From positions 1,116,001 through 1,180,000 of the forward strand of contig NZ_AP017558.1 of the NCBI RefSeq assembly GCF_002355635.1: DNA of 64,000 bases. The letters run 5' to 3'. The stretch is from Halopenitus persicus. GTDB lineage: Archaea; Halobacteriota; Halobacteria; Halobacteriales; Haloferacaceae. Below are positions 8,317 to 17,642 of this stretch, in pieces. The translations under genes were made by a program, and so were the position numbers. The notes under the pieces were generated by a model. The model was not told the origin of the DNA, searched no databases, and saw only the letters and a list, made by a program, of their open reading frames with translations. Each line of letters starts with the position of its first letter. Within the stretch, counting starts at the first letter, position 1.

Positions 8317-9561
8317 ATGGACGTTCGGTTCCTCGGCGGCGCCCGCGAGGTCGGTCGGAGCGCGGTCCTGATCGACGACCGCCTCCTGATCGACCACGGG
8401 ATGCTCGCCGGAACGCCCCCGCGGTTTCCGGTCGGGGACGTCGACCCCGACGCGGTCGTGGCGAGTCACGGCCACCTCGACCACGTGGGCGTGATCCCCG
8501 CGCTGGTGAGCGGCGACGCCCGCCCGCCGATCCACTGGACGCCGCCCACTCGAGAGCTGGCGCTCACGCTCGCGCGGGATACCCTCAAACTCCACGGCGG
8601 CACGTTCCGGTGTCCGTTCACCGAACTCGACGTCCAGCGGGTCACCCAGGTCTCCCGGACCCACGGCTACCGCGAGCCCTTCACTGCGGCCGGATACGAG
8701 GTGACCTTCCACGACGCCGGCCACATCCCCGGGAGCGCGCACGTCCTCGTCGACGACGGCGAGACGCGGCTGCTCTACACGGGCGACTTCCACACCGACG
8801 ACCAGCGCCTCGTCACGGGCACGGCGTCGCGTCCGGCGGCGGACGTCGTGATCTGTGAGAGCACGTACGCCGACGTCGAACACGAGGATCGGGCTGCCGT
8901 CGAGCAGCGGTTCGTGCGGAGCGTCGAGACGACGCTGTGGGAGGGCGGGACGGTCGTCGTTCCGGCGTTCGCGATCGGGCGGACGCAGGAACTGATGCTC
9001 GTCTGCGAGGAGTACGACATCCCCTGTTACGTCGACGGGATGGGCACGCAAGTCGCCGAGATGCTGCGACGCCATCCCGAATTCGTCCGGGATGCCGACG
9101 CGCTTCGGCGTGCGACGTCCCACGCCCGGTTCGTCACCGGTCGCGACGGACAGCGCAGGCGCATCGCCGACCAGCCAGCCGCGATCATCACGACGAGCGG
9201 CATGCTGTCCGGCGGCCCGGCGATGACCTACATCCCGGAGATCCGGTCGAATCCGGTGAACAAGGTCACGATGACCGGCTATCAGGTCGAGGGCACGCCC
9301 GGGCGTGACCTCGTGGAGACCGGCAGCGCCGAGATCGGCGGTCGTCGGATGCCGGTCAGCGCGCAGGTGGAGCAATACGACTTCTCCGCGCACGCCGACC
9401 ACGCGGGGCTCCGGACGTTCCTCGAGCCGTACCTCGAGGCCGGATCGCGACTGTTCGTGGTTCACGGGGACCGGTGTTCGGCGTTCGCGGGGTCGCTTCG
9501 GGCCGAAGGCGGGGACACGAGCGCCCCCGAGGTCGGCGAGACGGTTACGGTTGGATCCTGA
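8317..9561 (+). CDS. Metallo-beta-lactamase/beta-CASP ribonuclease-like exonuclease
   Basis: This 414-residue protein of the metallo-beta-lactamase fold has a beta-CASP insert and belongs to the group of archaeal RNA-processing nucleases. Zinc-binding motif 2 is SHGHLDHVG near residue 48. The motif 3 region is AGHIPGSAH near 133, and the metal-binding TGDFHTDD is near 153. The beta-CASP motifs VPAFAIGRTQE near 214 and SAHADHAGL near 355 follow, and the last metal-ligand His is in VVHGD near 385. It probably cuts RNA (or DNA) in the cytosol. The stop lies in the first unit of a tandem repeat, so the last residues (ETVTVGS) are encoded by repeat DNA. Confidence 0.9.
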   Translation: MDVRFLGGAREVGRSAVLIDDRLLIDHGMLAGTPPRFPVGDVDPDAVVASHGHLDHVGVIPALVSGDARPPIHWTPPTRELALTLARDTLKLHGGTFRCPFTELDVQRVTQVSRTHGYREPFTAAGYEVTFHDAGHIPGSAHVLVDDGETRLLYTGDFHTDDQRLVTGTASRPAADVVICESTYADVEHEDRAAVEQRFVRSVETTLWEGGTVVVPAFAIGRTQELMLVCEEYDIPCYVDGMGTQVAEMLRRHPEFVRDADALRRATSHARFVTGRDGQRRRIADQPAAIITTSGMLSGGPAMTYIPEIRSNPVNKVTMTGYQVEGTPGRDLVETGSAEIGGRRMPVSAQVEQYDFSAHADHAGLRTFLEPYLEAGSRLFVVHGDRCSAFAGSLRAEGGDTSAPEVGETVTVGS

Positions 9562-9683
9562 GACGGTTACGGTTGGATCCTGAGACGGTTACGGTCGGAT
9601 ACTGAAACGGTTACGGTCGGATACTGAAACGGTCACGGTCGGATACTGAAACGGTCACGGTCGGGTACTGAAACGGTCGTGGC
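9538..9683. repeat. About 6.5 tandem copies of a 22-bp repeat
   Basis: Units begin at 9538, 9560, 9582, 9604, 9626, 9648 and 9670 (partial). The consensus is GA(G/A)ACGGT(T/C)ACGGT(T/C)GGAT. Variation increases stepwise from left to right, as expected for sequential duplication. The first unit contains the end of the beta-CASP nuclease gene and its stop codon. Units 2-7 are non-coding. Confidence 0.95.
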
Positions 9684-9806
9684 CGAGTTCGAAGACGGGC
9701 ACCGTCGAGCGATCGTCTCGCCCCCGATTCCCGGACGTCGTCATCGACCGCCACAGTGTTTGCCAGCGTGCGAGAGTATTTTGGGTCCGGCGGTCCAGGT
9801 ACCGGT

Positions 9807-10466
9807 ATGACCGACGAGCCAGGCGCGGACCGCCGCTCCCCGGTCGGGGAGCCGGTCGTCCGGGCCGACCCCGAAATAACCGGCGAGCGCGCCGCGGAGG
9901 CGATCGGCTTCGACCCCGACGATCCCGAGAGCGTCGCGGAGGCTGCCGCGGTCGTCAACCGGTTCGCAACCGGGGACGTCGGCGGCGACGATCACGTGTT
10001 GATGCTTCGTGGGGCGGCCGCCTGTGCGGCGCTCGTCCGCGGCACCGGGTCCTACAAGCGCGCCGCCGAGCGCGCCGGCGACGGGGTATCGGTCTCGTTC
10101 ATCCGGAAGTGGGCCCGCGTCCACGACCTTCCGCAGGCGATCCGCCGCCACGTCGCGCGGGGGGAGATCCCGCCGACCGCGGCCAAACACATCGCACGCG
10201 TCGGCGGAACGGACCGGTACCTCCTCGCGTGGGCCGTCCTCGACGGCGACCTCACCGTCCGCGACGTGCGGTCGATCGCGTCGAACGTCAACGAGGGCGC
10301 GCCGCTGGAGACGGCGCTGGCGGATCGCGGCATCACTCCGGGCCGGATCACGCTCGATCTCCCGATCGACGCCTACGTCGCGCTCCGCCGCAACGCCTCG
10401 ATGCGAAACGAGGACCCCGGTTCCATCGCCGGGGCGGCGCTGGAGGCGTTCGAGCCGGACGCGTGA
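9807..10466 (+). CDS. ParB/HTH-like haloarchaeal protein (DUF7119-like)
   Basis: This 219-residue protein starts at the ATG at 9807. The middle (residues about 60-140) looks like a helix-turn-helix unit of ParB type: an alpha-helical AAACAALVRGTGSYKRAAER stretch, then SFIRKWARVHDLPQAIRRHV and IPPTAAKHIARV, the last being the pattern in which ParB-like proteins arrange their HTH. The C-terminus is a short helical segment with LPIDAYVALRRNAS. It may be a DNA-binding regulator. The family name is recollection, not a search. Confidence 0.7.
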   Translation: MTDEPGADRRSPVGEPVVRADPEITGERAAEAIGFDPDDPESVAEAAAVVNRFATGDVGGDDHVLMLRGAAACAALVRGTGSYKRAAERAGDGVSVSFIRKWARVHDLPQAIRRHVARGEIPPTAAKHIARVGGTDRYLLAWAVLDGDLTVRDVRSIASNVNEGAPLETALADRGITPGRITLDLPIDAYVALRRNASMRNEDPGSIAGAALEAFEPDA

Positions 10467-10605
10467 GCGCGGTTCACATCTCGATCCCGTGACCGCGGAC
10501 GACGGGGAGTTCCAGCCGCGGACGGGGGTCGGATTTCGGGAGCGGACCGACCGACTCGCTGCGGTTTCCAAAGGTCTTTGGCCGTTGCGATCCTTACTTC
10601 GCTCG

Positions 10606-11244
10606 ATGGATGACGCCGTGCGGGCTCGTGAGGCCGCACGCGAGGCGCTGGCGGACGTGGAGCCGGCGCGCCTCCGTGCGGTCCTCGACGAGAGACTGGT
10701 CGACGCCGCCGTGACGCCGGGGGTCCTCGCGATCGTCACCGCGCGGGCGCTGTCGCCCGACCTCCCCGTCGACCACGTCGAGGAACGCGCCGCCGGCGTC
10801 CAGCTGATCTACGAGGGGCTCCGCCTCACCCGCTGTGTTGCTCACGAGGAGCCGTGGCTCACCGCCGCCGAGGGAGCCGACATCGAGGCCGACCTCGACG
10901 TGCTGGCCGCCGACGTGCTCGTCTCGCGCGGCTTCTCGCTGCTCTCGCGGACCGAGGCCGCGGCCGCCGCCGTCGAGGTCGTGCGCGCGTTCGGCCGCGA
11001 CCAGACGCTCCGGGAGCGCCCCGACGCCGACGAGCTCGCCCTCGACCGGAACCTCGAGGAGGACGTCTTCGAACTGGCCGTCGTCGCGGGCACGACTGCG
11101 GTGGGCGGCGACCCGCCGACCGACCTGCTCGCGTACGCCCGCGAGCTCGCCGCCGACTACGAGGGCGGGTTCCCGCCCGCCGGCCAGGCCCTCTCCGACG
11201 GGACCGCCGACCGGATCGCGACCCTCTCCGAGGAGCGCGTCTAA
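10606..11244 (+). CDS. All-helical haloarchaeal protein (DUF7114-like, prenyl-synthase-like)
   Basis: This 212-residue acidic, almost entirely helical protein starts MDDAVRAREAAREAL. The helices around VQLIYEGLRLTRCVAHEEPW and DLDVLAADVLVSRGFSLLSR resemble the packing of polyprenyl-synthase-like haloarchaeal proteins. The DDxxD motifs needed for catalysis are not present, so an enzymatic role is doubtful. It is the last core gene before the tRNA-Thr that bounds the island. Confidence 0.68.
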   Translation: MDDAVRAREAAREALADVEPARLRAVLDERLVDAAVTPGVLAIVTARALSPDLPVDHVEERAAGVQLIYEGLRLTRCVAHEEPWLTAAEGADIEADLDVLAADVLVSRGFSLLSRTEAAAAAVEVVRAFGRDQTLRERPDADELALDRNLEEDVFELAVVAGTTAVGGDPPTDLLAYARELAADYEGGFPPAGQALSDGTADRIATLSEERV

Positions 11245-11371
11245 CCGCGTCGATCGGTGACGTCGGCGATGCTCTGCGGTGAAACGGGGACCCGTGTGAG
11301 GGCGTCGCGGTGGCCGAACAAATCGAAACCCCTAAAGACGAATCCGGTCAACCGACGTATGCGCATCGAGC

Positions 11372-11443
11372 GCCTGGGTAGCTTAGCGGTAAAGCGCGTC
11401 CTTGGTAAGGACGAGACCCCGGGTTCAAATCCCGGCCTAGGCT
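11372..11443 (+). tRNA. tRNA-Thr(GGT), likely integration site of the island
   Basis: A full cloverleaf is present: acceptor GCCTGGG/CCTAGGC, anticodon stem CGTCC/GGACG with loop TTGGTAA (anticodon GGT), T arm CCGGG-TTCAAAT-CCCGG, discriminator T at 11443. The gene is intact. Core chromosomal genes lie to the left and mobile genes start at once to the right, so its 3' end is the probable attL. No second copy of the 3' half is seen in the window. Confidence 0.95.
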
Positions 11444-11468
11444 TACTGTACTTTGGTTAAATCCTGCG

Positions 11469-11476
11469 TATAAAAA
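11469..11476 (+). promoter_or_regulatory. TATA box of the primase-helicase gene
   Basis: TATAAAAA lies 40-47 bp ahead of the GTG start at 11516, so transcription should begin near 11496-11500 with a short leader. It is only 26 bp beyond the tRNA-Thr gene. Confidence 0.65.
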
Positions 11477-11515
11477 CCCCGACAGTGGCGATACCGGCGA
11501 TCTGGGGGTGGTCGC

Positions 11516-14500
11516 GTGAGGCGCACCGTCCCCGCGGACCAGCAGTGTTCGATGCCGTCGTGCGAGCAGGAAGCCACGACCACCGTCGGCGCTGGTTCGC
11601 TCTGCGACCACCACGTCAAGCAACTGGGCGTGGACACCGGAGACTCGAACTCCGACGAGACGGAAACCTCTCAGGACCCTTCGTCCGCGACGTTCGCGAC
11701 GTCTCAGGCAGAGGGAGCCACGTACGCAGACCGAGCCACTAACGGCCGGCAAGACGATTCGGCGGTCGACCTCCACGGCGTCGAACCCAACACCTTCCCC
11801 ACCGATCTCGCCGAACATGGCGCCCGCTGGTTGCTCTGGCAGTACAGCGACGACCGAAAGGTGCCCCGAAACCCTAGCTGGGGCTACTCCAACCAAGACG
11901 TCGGCTACGCGTTCGTCGGCGCCAAAGATCCCAACGCCTGGTTCGATTTCGAGACCGCCAGCAACTGGGTCGACCACGACGACGACCTCGGATTCGCGTA
12001 CTACCTCACCGGTCCCGACCGTGACGACTGGGACGACGACGAGAAGTACGCCTGGGTGGATCCCGAGGAAGACGTACCCAGTGAACCGCACGTTGGCCTC
12101 CTCGACTTCGACGACATCCGCGACCCAGAGACCGGCGACATCGCCCCAGGCGCTATCAATCTATTGGAGCAGCTGACCGGGACGTTCTGCGAGTGGTCTC
12201 CATCCGGGACAGGCGCGCACGCACTCGGTGGCTTCCGCCTCCCGAAAGGCGTGACGACGCTCACGATCGACCTTTCGTCCCCAGAGTGGCCGGATGCCGA
12301 ACTCGAAATGTACCCCGGCCGTCGGTACACCACGGTTACTGGTGACCACATCCCCGGTACCGAGACGTCTACGAGAGACATTCAGGGGATCGTCGACGAC
12401 ATCGTCGCTACCCATCCAGGTGCTCTCGACGCAGCCCGCGCTAGCGCCCCCAGTGATCGGCCGGACGAACTCGACCGCACACCCGACCTGTCGAAGGCCG
12501 ACCTCGCCGACATCGAGACTACGTCCGACATTCAGGACGTGTTCGACGCCATCCAGCACACAGGACCGACGGACATCCACCTCCGGTCGACCGTCACCCA
12601 CGAACGGAGCGACGGGAGCCTCGATCTCGATCCGAGCTGGGCGCAGTCGAAAAGCGGCACGCGTCTCGCACAGGTTGGCGACGGATGGGTCTATCGCAAG
12701 GGGATGCACGGCCTCGATGCGCTCCAAGTCGTCGCGCTTGAGGAGAGAATCATCTCCTCGGAAACCGAGTATCCGAGCGACGAGGACTTCTGGGCTGCCG
12801 TCGACGCACTCCGCGACCGCGGTGCCCACATCCCGGAGTACGAGCCTGACGGTGCCGACCCAGTGAGCGCGCTCCCACTCGCGAAACTCGACGCTCTCGA
12901 TGACGACGAGCGGCAGCGTGCTGCGGCGGCTCAAGATATCGAGTGGCCGTCGACCGACGAGGCACGCGAGCGTCTCTGGAATCGTCTGCTCGATGCTGTT
13001 CGGCACCAGGAGGAGGTCGTCATCGACGCCCCGACGGGACTCGGCAAGAGCTACACCGTCGCGACCGAACCCTGGCTTCACCATGCGGACTGTACCGGCG
13101 AACAGCCGGTCGTCCACTTCAGTCCGACGCGAGATGCTCGCGATGCTGCCATCGAACACAGTCGAGAAGCCAGCGGTGTGACGCACGCAGTCCTTCGGGG
13201 ACGAAAAGAAGCATGCCCCGTGGCTCACGGCATCCACGATCCGTCGGAGGAGGAGGGGGACGAGGAGGATGAGACCGTCGAGATCACGATGAATCGGACG
13301 CCCGCCTCCCAGTGGTTCGACGCCGTCTGTGACGGCCGTGGCGTCCCGTTCTCGACCGCCCACGCCTATCTCGCCGAGCATAACGACCAAGACATCGAAC
13401 TGCCGTGCTCGCGCGGAGACGATCCGTGCCCCGCGATCGGCCAGTGGGACGGACTCCCGCGAACGGAGGAAGGTGATCCTGCCGTCGACGTCATCCACGC
13501 CACGCACCAGTTCGCGTACGTCCCCGGGCTCACGCAGTCGTGTAACGTCATCTTCGACGAGCGGCCGGACTTCGCCGTCGACGGCGAGTACCTCACGAAC
13601 GACCGCATCCAGCGCGCCGTTACGGCGTTCCTCGAAGCGGCGGGTGCGCCGGTGACCACGTGGGAGTCGTTCGTCCAATTAGCGCGGACTGCGTACGGAC
13701 AGGGCGTCCACGGTGACGTCCTTCGAGAAGCGAACGCGACGGCGGCCGTGTTCGACTACGAACCGGACCGGGAGTGGTATCTCGAACATCCCGACGCCCA
13801 CACGCTCGCACCCGCGTTGACCGATGCTATCTGGTCCGCGTTGGCGCAGGGCTTCGACGAGAACGGGCGCAGCGTGGGTACCGTCACTCACGACCCGCCC
13901 CGACTCGATGCTAACGCTCGCGACGACGACGGCTGGTCGCGGACGTGGGTCTCCGTCGTCGTCGACGACAACAACCGTGTGCGTACCGTTCGGAACGTTC
14001 CTGACCTCTCGACGGCGCGGTGCGTGGTCGGCCTCGACGCACATCCCAGCGTCCCGCTGTGGCAATGCAACACGACGAAGGACATTCTCCCCGATCGCGT
14101 CCTCGACGTCGACGAGCGCCGACTCTGGCGGCGATACGAGCGTGGCCTCAGGGTCGTCCAAGTTGGCGACGCCGTCCGACCGCTCGCTAGTGGTGAGTAC
14201 TTCAACCCCAATGCGACGCGCGTGCTCTTGGATCACCTCGACCACCACTTCGGCGACGCGTTCGACACCTGCATCACCGCTGCGAGCGTCGAGCGCGAGG
14301 TCGAACAGCTGATGCGAGAGGTCGGTGTCGACGAGCCCGAAACGATGCACTTCGGCGAGGAGCGATCCCGCGACGAGTTCGGCGATCGCGACGTGGGACT
14401 CGTCCACGGATCGATCGACCCGGGCGACGACTACGTGCTGAACCTCCTCGCCGAGTGCGACCTCCACGCTGAGCCAGAGACCGTGGAGTCAGCGGACGGC

Positions 14501-15106
14501 GACCAGCAACGCGCACATGGACGTGGCTTCGTCGGTCCCGATGCCGACACAGCCAACGAGATCCTCGCTTCCGTTCGCGAGAATCACGTCGCACAATCCG
14601 CTGGTCGATACGCACGAGACGCCGACGACCCCGACAACACAGCCACCGTCTTCGTCCATACCAGTGCCGTGCCGGCTGGGTTCGCGGACTGTCGAGTCCC
14701 TGGCGTCGAGTGGGTTGCGACCGACGTGCAGCAAGCCATCATAGAAGCTCTCCGGTCGCGGCAGTCGGCTACCGCCCGAGAGCTCGCGGAGGCAACGGAC
14801 GTGTCGAAGCGGCACGTCGCCAAGACCCTCTCTCGGCTCCTCGACGACGACCTCGTCAGCTGCCGTGAGGGCGATGGAGCACACGGCGCGGACGTGTTCC
14901 ACGCTGAAGACGCGCCGACGAGTGGTGTAGTCGACCTGGGCGCGGAGGAGATCGCTAACAGTGCCGTATGGGGCTCCAATACGTGGTCGTTCGTGATCGA
15001 AGCCGTTGAGGCACCACGAGAAGAACCCACTAGACCTAGCGACACTCCAACCACGACACGGGCCGTGTCACTAGCAGCGTTCCAAGACGGCCCACCGCCG
15101 GAGTAG
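11516..15106 (+). CDS. Primase-polymerase-like/helicase fusion with C-terminal winged helix
   Basis: This 1196-residue replication protein starts at GTG. Residues 1-40 carry a small Cys/His cluster (CSMPSCEQEA, then CDHH) that could bind zinc. Residues about 80-290 look like the archaeo-eukaryotic primase domain found in phage NrS-1-type polymerases, with FDDIRDPETGD, EWSPSGTGAHALGG and the TVTGDH segment. Residues about 490-900 are a helicase: Walker A DAPTGLGKS near 505 and the DEAD-like IFDERPDF near 680. The C-terminal 130 residues form a winged helix (ARELAEATDVSKRHVAKTLS). It is probably the replication initiator/helicase of the element. A second, smaller PrimPol-like protein is at 30867-32120. 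Confidence 0.8.
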   Translation: MRRTVPADQQCSMPSCEQEATTTVGAGSLCDHHVKQLGVDTGDSNSDETETSQDPSSATFATSQAEGATYADRATNGRQDDSAVDLHGVEPNTFPTDLAEHGARWLLWQYSDDRKVPRNPSWGYSNQDVGYAFVGAKDPNAWFDFETASNWVDHDDDLGFAYYLTGPDRDDWDDDEKYAWVDPEEDVPSEPHVGLLDFDDIRDPETGDIAPGAINLLEQLTGTFCEWSPSGTGAHALGGFRLPKGVTTLTIDLSSPEWPDAELEMYPGRRYTTVTGDHIPGTETSTRDIQGIVDDIVATHPGALDAARASAPSDRPDELDRTPDLSKADLADIETTSDIQDVFDAIQHTGPTDIHLRSTVTHERSDGSLDLDPSWAQSKSGTRLAQVGDGWVYRKGMHGLDALQVVALEERIISSETEYPSDEDFWAAVDALRDRGAHIPEYEPDGADPVSALPLAKLDALDDDERQRAAAAQDIEWPSTDEARERLWNRLLDAVRHQEEVVIDAPTGLGKSYTVATEPWLHHADCTGEQPVVHFSPTRDARDAAIEHSREASGVTHAVLRGRKEACPVAHGIHDPSEEEGDEEDETVEITMNRTPASQWFDAVCDGRGVPFSTAHAYLAEHNDQDIELPCSRGDDPCPAIGQWDGLPRTEEGDPAVDVIHATHQFAYVPGLTQSCNVIFDERPDFAVDGEYLTNDRIQRAVTAFLEAAGAPVTTWESFVQLARTAYGQGVHGDVLREANATAAVFDYEPDREWYLEHPDAHTLAPALTDAIWSALAQGFDENGRSVGTVTHDPPRLDANARDDDGWSRTWVSVVVDDNNRVRTVRNVPDLSTARCVVGLDAHPSVPLWQCNTTKDILPDRVLDVDERRLWRRYERGLRVVQVGDAVRPLASGEYFNPNATRVLLDHLDHHFGDAFDTCITAASVEREVEQLMREVGVDEPETMHFGEERSRDEFGDRDVGLVHGSIDPGDDYVLNLLAECDLHAEPETVESADGDQQRAHGRGFVGPDADTANEILASVRENHVAQSAGRYARDADDPDNTATVFVHTSAVPAGFADCRVPGVEWVATDVQQAIIEALRSRQSATARELAEATDVSKRHVAKTLSRLLDDDLVSCREGDGAHGADVFHAEDAPTSGVVDLGAEEIANSAVWGSNTWSFVIEAVEAPREEPTRPSDTPTTTRAVSLAAFQDGPPPE

Positions 15107-15374
15107 GCGGCTGCTCTCCGGCCTGTTAGCCTCCTTTTGTGAGCGACAGCACTACGATTCCCTGCTCGTCGTCCTCAGTCAGGCGAAGCCAACACAGCAG
15201 AGAGTCAGGACTCATCAGCCGGTATTTCAGAAATCTGGGCTTGGTTGAAACCTCAGTGGATGACAGGAATCACATGGTGCATATTGAGAGTCTACTGATC
15301 GGCTAGTCAGTCTCCACAAACCTGTGAGTGAGTTCCGCACCAACTCATCGTTCGAGGTTGTGCTGATCCAACTC

Positions 15375-15385
15375 AAGTATAAAAG
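15375..15385 (+). promoter_or_regulatory. TATA box of the SIR2-like gene
   Basis: AAGTATAAAAG ends 24 bp before the ATG at 15409, the spacing expected for a leaderless haloarchaeal message. The rest of 15107-15408 holds no gene that I can support. Confidence 0.7.
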
Positions 15386-15408
15386 GATAGCCTACAGATT
15401 TCATAAAA

Positions 15409-17115
15409 ATGGTAGACAAAGAGATGGCGTTGACGTTCTCGGTGCGGAACAACAGAGGTGTTTACGCCCTGCTGTTGGGTTCAGGTGTCTCGAAGGCTGC
15501 TGAGATTCCGACCGGGTGGGGAGTGGTCGAAGACCTGATCGAGAAAGTGGCTGAGATAGAAGGAGTCGAACCAGAAGACCCGTTCGAGTGGTACGAAGAT
15601 GAGTTCGGACAGCCAGCGCGGTACGATGAGCTCATAGAGGCACTGGCTGATACGCAACCAGAGCGCCGCGCTCTACTGGAAGGATACTTCGAACCGACGG
15701 ACGAAGAACGGGAAAATGGAGTGAAGACTCCCACGGATGCTCACAAGAGTATCGCGTGGCTGATGAAGAAGGGGTACGTCAGGGTCGTGCTGACCACGAA
15801 CTTTGACAATCTCTTGGAGAGCGCCCTCCGGGATATCGGTGTAGAGCCGACTGTGATCTCGACGACGGAGGCCGCCGTTGGAGCCGAGCCTCTGGCCCAC
15901 GTTGGCCCAGTCGTGCTAAAGATTCACGGTGATTACAAGGAGACGAACCTCAAGAATACGACAGAGGAGCTTTCGTCCTACGATGAACCGATACTGGAAC
16001 TCATCGACGAGGTTCTGAACGACTATGGCCTCATCATCTGTGGCTGGTCTGGTGATACCGACCAGGCCCTTCGAGAAGCGATTCTTTCGAGCACAGACAG
16101 ACGCTACTCCACCTACTGGACTCATCGGAATGAAGTATCCGAGCTCGCAGAGGTGATCATCGACCACCGCAAGGGGTTCAGGTTAGAGATAGATGGTGCG
16201 AGACAGTTCTTCTCCGACCTCAAAGAGAACGTGAAGGCGCTAGAGAACGCAGAGGATGGCGCTCCGCTAACCAGAGAGGTCATCCGAGAACGTACGAAGC
16301 AGTATCTGCCTCGGAACGACCGGAGAATCGACCTCTCCGAATTGATGAAGGAGGAAACAGAGCGTGTCTATAGTGAGGTGTTTGACTACTCCGCGCTACC
16401 GCTGAACGAGGACGTGAATGATGAGAACGTCGAGCAGCGTGTGGAGACGTACGAACAAAAGGTCGAGAAGTTAGTCATCGCTACGTCGATCTCTGCGTAT
16501 TGGGAGAACGAAGTCGATAACCCGGTCGCTCGAGACGTTCTACGAGCGGTCGGTAGACTGAGTTCCCCTCCGAGGCCCTCGAGCTACAAGGACGCATTCA
16601 ACTATCTGAAACATTACCCCGCGAGTCGGTTGTTTTACGGAGCAGGGATTGCTGCTGTCGAGGCCGAGAACTGGGACCTGATGCAGAGACTTGTCAACAT
16701 CGAGGTGGCGTTTTCACGAATTGGCCGCCCTGCTACGTTGGAACTCCACCCGACTAAACTCTGTGCGTATCTGGATCGTGGAATTAGTCTCAACCAATCA
16801 CGCCTGAAATTGAGGCTGGAAGATAATCTTCGCGAGCCGCTTCGTGATGTAATCCCGGATAACCGACGGTACAAACACGCATTCGGAACGTTCGAGTTTG
16901 CATCGGACTTGCTATACGTAAAACAGAACGGAGACATGATGGGGAGTCTGCCTGATGCCCCAAGAGCAGTTTATGATGAAGGACAGTTCGACCAGATGGC
17001 ACAGCGATATGAGTCCGGAGGTGGCCTCCAGGCCCTTTTGGACGAAAATATCGGGGAAGACGTTGTCCCCGATCTAATTGAGAAGTTTCGGGATGAGTCG
17101 ACTTGGTTCATGTAG
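15409..17115 (+). CDS. SIR2-like (sirtuin-fold) defence protein
   Basis: This 568-residue protein has an N-terminal SIR2-like domain (residues about 15-260). The NAD-binding LLLGSGVSKAA is near residue 23, the TTNFDNLLE motif near 127, the catalytic-loop VLKIHGDY near 170, and GWSGDTDQAL near 212. Prokaryotic defence proteins with this fold (ThsA, DSR, SIR2-APAZ and SIR2-HerA types) degrade NAD+ during phage infection. The C-terminal 300 residues are helical, unrecognised, and probably the sensor. There is no HerA or Argonaute partner next to it, so a single-gene system is likely. The flanks are AT-richer than the core, and its own TATA box supports a separate unit. Confidence 0.8.
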   Translation: MVDKEMALTFSVRNNRGVYALLLGSGVSKAAEIPTGWGVVEDLIEKVAEIEGVEPEDPFEWYEDEFGQPARYDELIEALADTQPERRALLEGYFEPTDEERENGVKTPTDAHKSIAWLMKKGYVRVVLTTNFDNLLESALRDIGVEPTVISTTEAAVGAEPLAHVGPVVLKIHGDYKETNLKNTTEELSSYDEPILELIDEVLNDYGLIICGWSGDTDQALREAILSSTDRRYSTYWTHRNEVSELAEVIIDHRKGFRLEIDGARQFFSDLKENVKALENAEDGAPLTREVIRERTKQYLPRNDRRIDLSELMKEETERVYSEVFDYSALPLNEDVNDENVEQRVETYEQKVEKLVIATSISAYWENEVDNPVARDVLRAVGRLSSPPRPSSYKDAFNYLKHYPASRLFYGAGIAAVEAENWDLMQRLVNIEVAFSRIGRPATLELHPTKLCAYLDRGISLNQSRLKLRLEDNLREPLRDVIPDNRRYKHAFGTFEFASDLLYVKQNGDMMGSLPDAPRAVYDEGQFDQMAQRYESGGGLQALLDENIGEDVVPDLIEKFRDESTWFM

Positions 17116-17345
17116 GGGGCACGCACTCGCCACACTGTGTGTTCAACTCAGCAAATTCACCTAACCACTGCTTCCGGGATGACACGCTGATAGAAGATTG
17201 ACTCCTGATCATACCCTCAGTATATAGTATCCATTCCCCTCAGCAACCGGCGAATGATCAGTAATCGACTCGCGCTGTGTATTCAGCAGAGCCTCTGAAA
17301 CCTATCCGCTACTGAGGATTTCCACAAAGCCGAAAGCTGTTCTGT

Positions 17346-17450
17346 TTAGTCGCGAAGCTCTGCGATCGACCGACCGACCTCTCGGACGTGGTCACTTCGC
17401 TCGAGATCGAGTTCCTCGGCGAGGTAATCCACCGTCTCTTCGAGGCTCAT
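17346..17450 (-). CDS. 34-residue microprotein A
   Basis: The short reading frame starts MSLEETVDYLAEELDL and ends ...GRSIAELRD, then TAA. A TATA-like GGTATATACTG lies about 26-36 bp ahead of its ATG. A homologous frame of exactly the same length (34 residues) lies at 33865-33969. The two match without gaps at 14 of 34 positions, including MSL, E5, V7-D8, R18-S19, E24, G26-R27, A30, L32 and the final D. This conservation supports a real gene despite its size. The function is unknown. It sits downstream of the toxin gene at 17643-17996 on the same strand. Confidence 0.6.
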   Translation of the reverse strand: MSLEETVDYLAEELDLERSDHVREVGRSIAELRD

Positions 17451-17513
17451 ACCCGAGAGAACTTTCCCGAGCAGTATATACCTAGTGAACTCAGTAACGT
17501 GGTTCGCGAAGGA

Positions 17514-17554
17514 TTAACCAACAATTGCGAGTTTCATACGAATCTGTTGGTTAA
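17514..17554. repeat. Inverted repeat TTAACCAACA-N21-TGTTGGTTAA (copy 1)
   Basis: The 10-bp arms at 17514-17523 and 17545-17554 are perfect. The same 9-bp arms with a 23-24 bp spacer occur at 34418-34458 and 40577-40618. This copy lies 64-104 bp ahead of microprotein A and behind the toxin gene. It could be an operator, an origin element or a recombination site. Confidence 0.9.
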
Positions 17555-17642
17555 GTTGGATCGTGAGGACACCTTCCGACCTGGACGCTACTCCCAATAT
17601 TCAGTCCACTGGCGCGCCGATGCCGATTGTAGCGATGAGCTG

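Noticed and set aside
8287-9465. A 392-codon minus-strand frame opposite the beta-CASP nuclease
   Set aside because: The plus strand encodes all family motifs; the antisense frame has none.
11372-11443. A second att copy of tRNA-Thr within the window
   Set aside because: I searched by eye for the GGGTTCA..GGCCTAGGCT end on both strands and found no copy; the array tRNAs differ.
12161-13678. A 505-codon minus-strand frame opposite the primase-helicase
   Set aside because: It is an antisense shadow with Arg/Val-rich composition and no motif; the plus-strand protein has clear domains.
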